From assembly GCA_037349105.1 (NCBI GenBank), contig JAYJMM010000070.1:806001-870000 (forward strand): 64,000 nt of DNA, given 5' to 3'. Of this stretch, positions 56,257-64,000 are shown piece by piece. Position 1 is the first letter of the stretch. Each line of letters starts with the position of its first letter. The notes beneath the pieces are model-generated. The model was not told where the DNA came from. It ran no database searches and worked only from the letters and a program-made list of their open reading frames with translations. Source of the stretch: Limnomonas spitsbergensis (taxonomy: Eukaryota; Chlorophyta; Chlorophyceae; Chlamydomonadales). Position numbers and translations under genes: made by a program.

Positions 56257-57240
56257 CTTGTATGGCAAGGCTTCTGTCTTGATGGGTGATGCCTCATTGG
56301 CTGTCCATTTTATTCAGGACAATGCTATCCTGGTTATTGGGACTTGGATTTTTATTATGACCGGTGCTGTTATGCAGGACTCCCATCTGTGCAGGTGGTG
56401 TATTCCCCATTCCTCATAGTATGAACCGGTGTGGCAGGTAGCTAGCCAGGGTCCTGAAGGTCGGTGGCCGGCACCAAATGTGTGGATTATGGAGCAGGCA
56501 GTTTTGTTCAGCACGCAGCAATATTTTGAGGCTTTTCGCAGTTTTGTTTCCAATGAAAGTGGATCTTAGGCTGACAGGAGGCCATTGGACCTAGGCTGCT
56601 GGTGGCCGGCAATAAACGTGTGGAACTCGGTGTGGAATACAAAATAAAATATGGATCGAGTGCTCGATTTAGGGTTGAATTATGCCAATGGCGTTACACC
56701 TCTGGGGCTTCATCAAAATTAGGGTTTAATATCGTATGTCTTGTTGGATGTCGAGCCCCCTCTTGCCCTTTGTCCCAGCCACAGAACATGATCTGTCCAG
56801 TGCAACTGCGCCGCAACTCTGAAAACGTGCACGGAATCACGGATTATTATTAGAAAAATTAAGGATTATTGCCGGTAAAGTAGCTGAATTTGCCTTGCAA
56901 TTACGATGACTGAAAGCCAGCTACGTAATTCAGCTACCGTAAGGAACGTAATCAGCACAGCACTGGATCTATCCCTTTGGCCCTGGCACCTGCATCAAGA
57001 ATATAGACAAAAATGTGCTCTGGGACCAAGTCTTCGAAATGCTAGGGCCCTCCTGGCTCTCTAGCAGTGGCAACCTAGCTGTGTTGCAATGGCTTGGTTT
57101 TGCTATATTTCGTCTCCCGTGCTGGTATTGCCACTTGATCAGGGTTAGTGATCGAATTGTTGCAAAATAGAAGGCCCTTGAACATTTTGGCATCCTCAGA
57201 GACTGCGAAATATAAGCTCAAGGTCAACTGACATTCACTC
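56257..57240. other. Intergenic: dipeptidase 3' region, nothing recognised
   Basis: A 24-base duplicate, GGTGGCCGGCA(C/A)(C/T)AAA(T/C)GTGTGGA, occurs at about 56,462 and 56,602. Gene content not seen. Confidence 0.5.
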
Positions 57241-57244
57241 GAAA

Positions 57245-57430
57245 TGCCTTTTAATAACCTTCCTTTTCTTTTGGGGGGCGGTGTGTGTGCGTTCTTCCTC
57301 CTTTGTCTTCTTCTCTTTCTTTCTTCTTTGTCACCGCAAGTTTCCTCTTTTCCCCACCAGGAAGTTGGGCACCCACGTTGCCGAGGCTTGTTGAAAAGGG
57401 CCCAGAGGCCATGTCATTGATTTACCGGTT
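57245..57430 (+). mobile_element. Truncated LINE 3' tail
   Basis: A pyrimidine-rich block is followed by GAAGTTGGGCACCCACGTTG, CCGAGGCTTGTTGAAAAGGG and CCCAGAGGCCATGTCATTGA, the shared 3' end of the LINE family. Same orientation as all other copies. Confidence 0.7.
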
Positions 57431-59597
57431 CCTCTTGGTAGCCTTTAGGATTTATTCCTACGCTACAGCGAGATTGCCAGTTGGTAGAAAGTCCAGGATG
57501 TCACCGGTAATTTTGTTGGTTGCAGTCTTTTAGTTTATGAAGTGCTCTGACCAGTTTGCGGGCACCTATCTTATTCATCAAATATGATGCTCTGCCAGTC
57601 TAAAAACAAAACCACGCAGCGGCGAGGGGGGGACAAAAAATAGCTTGACCCCCATCATCAAACAAATGTTTAACGCCCCCTGGCCGATCCCCCTCCTGCC
57701 TCCGAAACCTAGTAACCTTATTTCTCCGCCACAAAAAAAATAGAGGGGGAGACAGGTAAATTCCAATCAGCTCAGCCGTGCGCTTTTCTATCGGTGTCGC
57801 CCAATGACGTCATGGGTCGACACCTCGCAAATCACAACGATACCCGGAGAAGGGGAGGCTGACATTGAAAAGGGCTGACCTTGTGGGCTAGCACCTTGAG
57901 CAGGACACCGACTAAACCAACCCACGCTAACGAGGTTACTGATCCATCAGCCTCACTCCGCCTGGATTACTTGAGCACTTCATGAGCACTCCTGCAACTA
58001 CAGCTACCTCCATCATGAGCTGCACCGGCGTCAATTCGCCCATGCTGTACAGGCTCCCCTAGCTGTTGGGACCAGGATCATGTCTTCTCTGAGCACTTCC
58101 AGGGCTGACACATTGTTGCAAGAGACTAAACTATGAGTGGATCTTGAAGCCCTAACGTAGACAGGTCGTGCCAATCAGTTGCTGCCACGGACGTGATGGA
58201 GTAAACAGACTACGAGAAGAAACAATGAATTTTAAGACATAAAAAGTTCATAGACTGCAACCATCAGCCCAGAGAGCATGAGCCATTGCTCAGATCATAA
58301 CAACTACTGGTATACTGCTTGACTCAAGAATGGGCATACCAACAACAGTGGTTTTGGTTCCGGAGCTGCCCCCTATGCCCAAATGGGATGTATAGGAGAT
58401 ATATAGTTTGATAACATGCTACATTCTATGATGCAAATCGACAGCATTTGCCACAAGGAATGCAACGGTGTAGCTCTCGCCTCAATCTGGTGTTAAAAAA
58501 ATATTTGGTTGAGTATTTTTCTCAACAACACTTTTGCCCTCTGATTTTATCTTTTCACCCCTCTCCTTCCCCCTACATTGCCCCCCCCTTATCTCCCACA
58601 CTCTTTGGACCAAAATATATTTTGAGATCAGATTTGGAATGCTCTCGTTAAGCTCTATAATTTCAGAATGATGGGGTACATATTTTGTTTTCTCGCGCAG
58701 CCGGACGTAAATTATGTGAACTTGTCCTGTAAGATTCTAAGCCCTAATACCGTAGCTCCGCAGCCATGTACTGCTTGCATCATGAATACTGGGTGCAGAC
58801 AGAGCTACGGCACTGTCTTCATCCGGGGGTAACTTACTAGAAGTCCCGGTGTTGGCTGGTTGCCCTTTGTCTATCTCTATCCTACGAGGTATTCGGAGTT
58901 CGGTTCGACTCCTGAAGCATTACTTCAAGTAACCCATCTTGCATTTGCTGCATTCCTGCTTCCTTGTGTGTAACAGTCTCACAACTGGTTTGAGAGCTAG
59001 GGCTGGGTGTCGACCGTGGAGGTCCTCAGTTCAAATCCTGGCGCGGCGTAACTTGCATCAGGGGGGATCATCCCGAAAAGAGCTGTGCTTCTAGGGGGGA
59101 GAGTTGTAAGGATGCGCGGAACGTAGTCGAAGCGTAGTCTCCTTTCAGCATCGCGATACCTCTTGGTGTAGTAAAGCTTTACTTGTCCTCCACATCCATG
59201 CACTCAGCCCTCAGCCTCCATTTCAAGCAACCTGCAGTCAGCCTACCTGACATCAGTATGCCCTAGCACCCGGCAGTTGCGGTGCATGAGGTTCTAAATG
59301 GTGAGGCAGGCAAGGATCCCACGTGAGGCTGTGAATTTTCATCATGCAGTGATGGATTTGTTTTGTAAAGCAAGCACATTTGACAGATTCAAAATTGGGA
59401 TTGCATTACACGGTTCTTTTGCACATAAGGGAAAGGGGAAGGGCGTTTGGCTAGTGGCCACCTTCCCCCCTTGTGAAACCAAAGCAAGCCCTAGCCCTAA
59501 GATCTCAACCCGTTGTGCAAGGATGAGTCAACCCGTGACCCAGAAATTAAGGACTCGACCCAACCACATTTGAGCACATATGCAATAGGCGATTATT
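57431..59597. other. Intergenic: possible tRNA-derived SINE fragments
   Basis: Two pol III B-box-like motifs occur, CGGTTCGACTCC at about 58,900 and AGTTCAAATCCTGG at about 59,030. No complete cloverleaf could be folded by eye, so I do not call tRNA genes. The right end contains the presumed promoter of the gene starting at 59598. Nothing else recognised. Confidence 0.35.
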
Positions 59598-62500
59598 ATG
59601 TCCGACAACGAGGATGCCGCGGATGAGTTCATCCCAGCTGGGCCTTTGGAACATCTCAAGGCGAGTAGAAATCCTGGCCTGATGTGGCCATACTGCTGGT
59701 GTCTCTGTCTTTCCCCAGTGAAAAATGTGCATGTTAAAAATCTATGCGATGTCGATACCTCAACTCCATGTCTTGTAATGTCGTCAGGAGCCCGCCGACC
59801 AAGTCGCTGCTCTAGACGGTGACCTTCCTCCGCATATGCTCGCCATGATGCAAGGCAATGCTGGGGATGCTGGCGATGGTGCCGGGAGCGCTGGGAACTC
59901 GCACCTGGGCAGTGCCGATGGAGCGGAGCAGGACGACGATCTTCCTGCAGTGGTGCACATGGACGGCGAAGACGACGCGCAAGAGGAATCGCAGGAGCAT
60001 CAGGAGGACGAGGACGACGCCGAACATTCACATGACGAAGATGTTGAAGCCGATGACGGCTCAAGCGAGGAGCGCAGGCAAGCTTTCTAACGCAAGACCT
60101 CCATGCACAGTCCACTGCATTTTATAATCTGCTGCCTGCCAAGCTGTGCTTCTGCTTTCCTGCTTCTGCTTGATCTCCCGACCTCTCCTTACCTTTGCCT
60201 CCCCGCGTTTTCTGTGGCATGCAGGCAGGATGTCGAAGCGGCGACTTCGGATGATCAGGACGCAGCAGGTGAAGACGACATCGACTCCGCTGCCGGAGGT
60301 GATGACATCAACGATGACCAGGCCGCTGGCGAAGATGTTGTGATGAGTGAGGCCCTTGAGGCTGACTTAAATGACCTGGACGACGAACAGCAGCAGCAGA
60401 TGGGTAGCGAGAACATGGAAAGCGGCAGCATGGATGCCCATGATGGCAACGACGAGGATGAGGAGATGGAAGAGCTTGAGCTGGAGGAGGAGTTATCTGC
60501 AGCTACCGGTGGCGACCTTGATCCGGAGGAGGAGCCTGATGTCCAAGGCAGCAAAGCCCAGTCTCATGCTGACCAACCCGCTGCTGAAACTGTGGAACTT
60601 GAGTCGCACGACAGGCCAGATAAACCAGCTGCTCAAGCGCCAGAGAAGGATCTGGGCTCAACTGACGCTAAGCTGGAAGTCGTCCCTATACATGAACCGG
60701 CTGAGCCTGCGAAATCAAAGGATGGCTCCATCAAGGATTCAGAGGTTGGAGGCAGCGCCAGGGGCGCGGTTAAGGAGCCTGCTGCTCCCGTTGTGGCGGC
60801 TGCAGTGGCCGTCGTGGAAGGAGGAGCCAGCGTTGTTGTTGATGCTGAGGGTGCAGCTGTTGCAGCCGAGGAGGGCAAGAAGCCAGCTGGGAAGCCTGCT
60901 GGGGAGCTGCAAGCGTCTGTGCAGGGAGGCAAGCCAGCAGATGTGCCAAGGTGTGCGCTGCTGAGACACGACGCCTTGCTTGCTGCTACTTCTGCTGCTA
61001 TCCAGTCGGTAGAAAACAGCAGCAGGTCACAACGTTGGTTGGTGCACACAGTCGTCAGCAGGTTGAAAGCCGTGCCGCTATTTTCCTGGCCCGCCAACAT
61101 CCCCGCACATCCCAACGTTGCTCCAAGGCAGAAGTCGTGGCCATATTTGTTCTCCCCCATGCAGCTACTTCTTGTTTTCTGATCAGGGACCAAGCCTCAT
61201 GATGCACCTTCTTGAACCATCTCGCACGACACAATTTAGGCCCCGGTTGACAGGCGGCCTGCTCTGCCTTCATTCTACCGCTGTCTTGGGAGGAGGGTTT
61301 GTGTGTGGCTTCACCCGGCCAGCATTGCAGCCCCGCTCTGTGGGGAGGAAGGAGATGTCTGCGGCCTCTCCCAGCCTTCACTCCAGCCCCTTTTCCTTCT
61401 GACCTCCTAGCTGTGGCGGCAGTCCCTGAACTTGGGACTGGGTGCAGGTGTTAGGGTTTTATCGTTGACCCTGCGCACAAATCATCATCTTCCCCTCTTT
61501 TGTACCATCAGGCAGAAAAAAGGGGACGCAGTGGCAGTTGGTGGAAGCAGCGCGGCACGCAGCGGCCAGAGTGGCAGCAAGGCTCCTGATAAGGGCGCCG
61601 CCAAGGCGGGCAGTAAGGCAGCGCCTCGCGCGGCGGTAACCAAGCAGGACCCCAATGCTGACAGCAAGTCTAAGACCGTGGCTCGGCCCAACGGCAACGG
61701 CGCTGAAGCTCGACGGAAAGACAAGGCCGGCGCCACAGCCGCTGCCCCGAGCAATGTCGCGGAGGAGGGTAAGCCAGGCGGGGGCGGGAGTGCAGGCGGC
61801 CCTGCAACGGGGAAGGATCTGGGCGACCGCAGGCGGTCAAGCAATGGCGGCAACGGCGGAGGCAAGGCGGCTGAGGGACCCGTCCGATCCTCCCGCCCGA
61901 CGGGCAACATTCAGAAAGCTGGGGAGCCTTCCGGGAAGGATGCTGCTGCTCCTGCTGCTACAAAGGGTGAGGGTAGCAACTACAAGCACAGGTCTGAACC
62001 TATGAAAGACGTTAAGCTTGACGATAGGAGGCGCAAGGCTGAGACGGGCAAGGATCACGTCGCCAGCGCGAAGGCCGACGTAGGTAGCAGCCAGGGCAAG
62101 GCCGCAATGCACGATCCTGGCAAGGTTGCAGACCGAGGTTATGGCGGCCCTGCCGGTAAGGCGTCAGACCCGCACCATGGAGACCGCGTTCGCGACCAGG
62201 GCAGGCCTTTTGAGGCTGCTAGGCGGCCCGTCGAGGCTGCTAGGCGGCCGGACTTCAGGGACAGGAATGTCAGGGCAGGTAAGGATGACCGGCAGGCCAG
62301 GGTTGTTGGGGGCTCGGCGAGGAAGCCGATCCCAATCTTCAGCGTTAAGCCCAAGCGGCCACGTTCAGCAAGCCCGCGCGGCAGGCCGACAGGCCGCGTC
62401 GAGAGGCGCAGCAGCCCGCCGCCGCAGAAGCGCAGGGCCGCCTCCCCACCGCCTTCCACGCGCGCCGGTGGCAGCAGCAGACGGGAGGCACCTCCGCCAG

Positions 62501-63754
62501 CGCGCCCAGGACCACCGTCATCCCGGAGGTGTGTGGGGGGGTGAGGGTTCAGGTTTGATTCCCTTCATTTGGAACTAGCTCCTGGTATGCTTGGTTTTGC
62601 TTAAAATGTGCTCAGAGGTGGGATGCAGCTGGGGCAGGTGTGGAAACGAGTGGGTCTGTGTTGCTGCCTGGTCTGTGTTTGTTCTTCCTGTTGCCGTTTT
62701 TTGTCGCAAGCTGTGGCTCGTTGTTGCCGACACATGTTGAATTTATGTCTGGTAGATCCTGCCGTAGTCTCTGCAGAATGCTGTTGCTGCTGCTGGGTGC
62801 AACATCAGGCCATAGATCTGCAGTGAATATGTTGTGCCAGCGGGTGAATGGGGATCGTTACAGAAGGCAGATTTAAACGCTGTGGAAGGGCTGCATAAAA
62901 ATCCTTACACCCTTTTCTTGGCCAGGAAGCCTGAGGACCGGCACTACCTATGCACCCTCTGTCTTTCTGACTATCAGGGCTTCCTGCGCTGATGCATTAT
63001 TCTCTATTTACTTCCCATGTCCTGTAACCTGCATGGGTCTGCTGCCTGCAAAAACAGGTCCCCTGCTACTCATCCCCTTCCCCTCCTGTTCCTGTTTGTG
63101 TGTCCAAAATAAACCTTCCAGACAGCCTCTGAATGGCACCCTCCCTCCACCCCCCTGCTGTCTCTCTTTGACAGGCCGCACAAGCTCACATTCACGTCCT
63201 TTCTGCGGCTTCCTTATCCCCTGCTGTGGTTGTGTACTGGTCTGCTTCTCCCTCTGACCTTCTCCCCTGGACCCCACTGTTGCCCTGTATCAGGCCGCAG
63301 CACCCTGCCCAGGTGCCCCCAGCGAAGGCATTGCCCCAATTCCGGAGCGACGTGCGTGTCGACCATCGAGGGGATCCCGGCTATGGCCGTGGCCCGCCTC
63401 CAGGCCACGACATGCGCGGCCGCCCGCCGGCCGACTCGCGCCGGCCTGAGCCGGCCTACCTGGACCGTCCGCCCTATGGCGGTGGCGGTGCGCCTCCGCC
63501 ATACGGCCGAGATCAGTACCTCGACCGTCCGCCCTACCCGCAGCCTGGCCTGCACCATGGACCTGGCCGCATGCCGGGACCCCCAGGTAGGAGCTGGGCT
63601 GAGGCATTGGACTTTGTGGATGGTGTGGTCATGTGTTGAGAAGTTTTTCTGGGGGCGAGTCTGACCATGTCCTCTTTGATCAGGCTTACCCCTACGATGT
63701 GAGGGGCTAATGCTAGCGCCACTCATCTGCATTGTATCTGTTGCATTACGATAA
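59598..63754 (+). CDS. Long disordered protein: acidic N-terminal half, basic Arg/Gly/Pro-rich C-terminal half
   Basis: Exons 59598-59660, 59788-60077, 60225-60950, 61512-62528, 63294-63586, 63684-63754 join to about 819 residues. No catalytic motif is seen. Order: start MSDNEDAADEFIPAGPLEHL; strongly acidic Asp/Glu/Gln stretches (about 21-260); Ala/Lys-rich middle; Gly/Ser/Lys/Arg region; KPIPIFSVKPKRPRSASPRG resembling a nuclear localisation signal; SPPPQKRRAASPPP; and YLDRPPYGGGGAPPPYGRD, a Tyr/Arg/Gly/Pro low-complexity tail. This suits a nuclear RNA- or chromatin-associated scaffold (inference). Introns 1 and 2 use GC donors (AAG/GCGAGT and CAG/GCAAGC). The last exon is uncertain: in the other frame it would read AYPYDVRG and stop at 63710; without the intron at 62529 the protein would stop at 62543. 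Confidence 0.7.
63023..63027 (+). terminator. TGTAA motif inside the last long intron of the disordered-protein gene
   Basis: TGTAA lies about 480 bases after the stop that would be read if the donor at 62529 were not used. It could end a shorter transcript isoform. Position seen; use inferred. Confidence 0.25.
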
Positions 63755-64000
63755 AGAGGAGGGCCGTTAATGGCACATTTCAAATGTTGCCATACCAATA
63801 CCTGACCAGTACATATTTTTGCATTCTTTATCATTTCCCATGCGATTTTGTGCAATCCTGGTGCTGAGTACCGTAACGAGATTTTATATTAAGAATCCTT
63901 AACGCCTTAACATCTTTACTTTGTGGGAAGGCAGCTGGAATCTCCTGTATGCCTAATTTGGTTAATCAAATCAACTATTGCACGCTGGTCTGGAGCCCCT
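63755..64000. other. Right edge: nothing recognised
   Basis: AT-rich sequence, probably the 3' UTR of the preceding gene or the start of an intergenic region. Confidence 0.4.

Noticed and set aside
58989..59060. A functional tRNA gene
   Set aside because: No full cloverleaf; acceptor and D arms cannot be paired by eye.

Overview
The window is nuclear DNA of a eukaryote, most likely a chlorophyte green alga. The genes are split into many short, phase-consistent exons with GT-AG introns (plus a few GC-AG). One large protein opens with a plastid-transit-like N-terminus. A TGTAA motif of the green-algal poly(A) type follows the first gene. There are degenerate LINE and SINE-like repeats. I cannot name the species; the minisatellite-rich introns would suit a chlorophycean such as the Haematococcus or Dunaliella group, which is inference only. 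All gene models were built by hand from splice motifs and phase.

Layout, left to right: (1) 1-3.37 kb, the 3' end of the spliceosomal HAT-repeat gene SYF1/XAB2 (+). (2) 5.29-6.69 kb, an unidentified multi-exon gene (-). (3) 9.15-10.2 kb, a 48-bp tandem repeat and truncated LINE 3' tails. (4) 11.16-21.33 kb, a 14-exon gene (-) for an unrecognised protein of about 1,882 residues with a transit-like N-terminus. (5) 22.2-25.75 kb, a decayed partial second copy of SYF1 (+). (6) 27.05-29.62 kb, a type II membrane glycosyltransferase (+) whose second intron holds an inverted pair of SINE-like repeats. (7) 30.9-37.2 kb, a cluster of KIX-like genes (-), one intact single-module ORF, one decayed copy and one double-module ORF, interrupted by a decayed LINE at 32.7-34.64 kb. 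(8) 39.18-44.80 kb, a secreted bacterial-type L-asparaginase (-). (9) 45.91-56.26 kb, head-to-head with it, an M20 metallodipeptidase (+) with a signal peptide and a C-terminal HDEL. (10) 59.60-63.75 kb, a gene for a long disordered acidic-then-basic protein (+).

The asparaginase and the dipeptidase share an upstream region of about 1.1 kb, and both look like enzymes of the secretory route that release amino acids, so co-regulation is plausible.

The most striking structural theme is in the introns of SYF1, the asparaginase and the dipeptidase. Sequence around true splice junctions (exon end plus 5' splice site, or 3' splice site plus exon start) occurs in tandem, from two or three diverged copies up to minisatellites of dozens of units. 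The best cases are a 13-bp array that begins at the 5' splice site at 51,941, a 34-bp array resembling the exon at 51,039, three near-perfect copies of an exon end at 54,888-55,084, about eight 43-bp copies at 43,143-43,520 and about six decoy acceptors at 40,000-40,560. The introns here thus appear to grow by repeated tandem duplication seeded at splice junctions.
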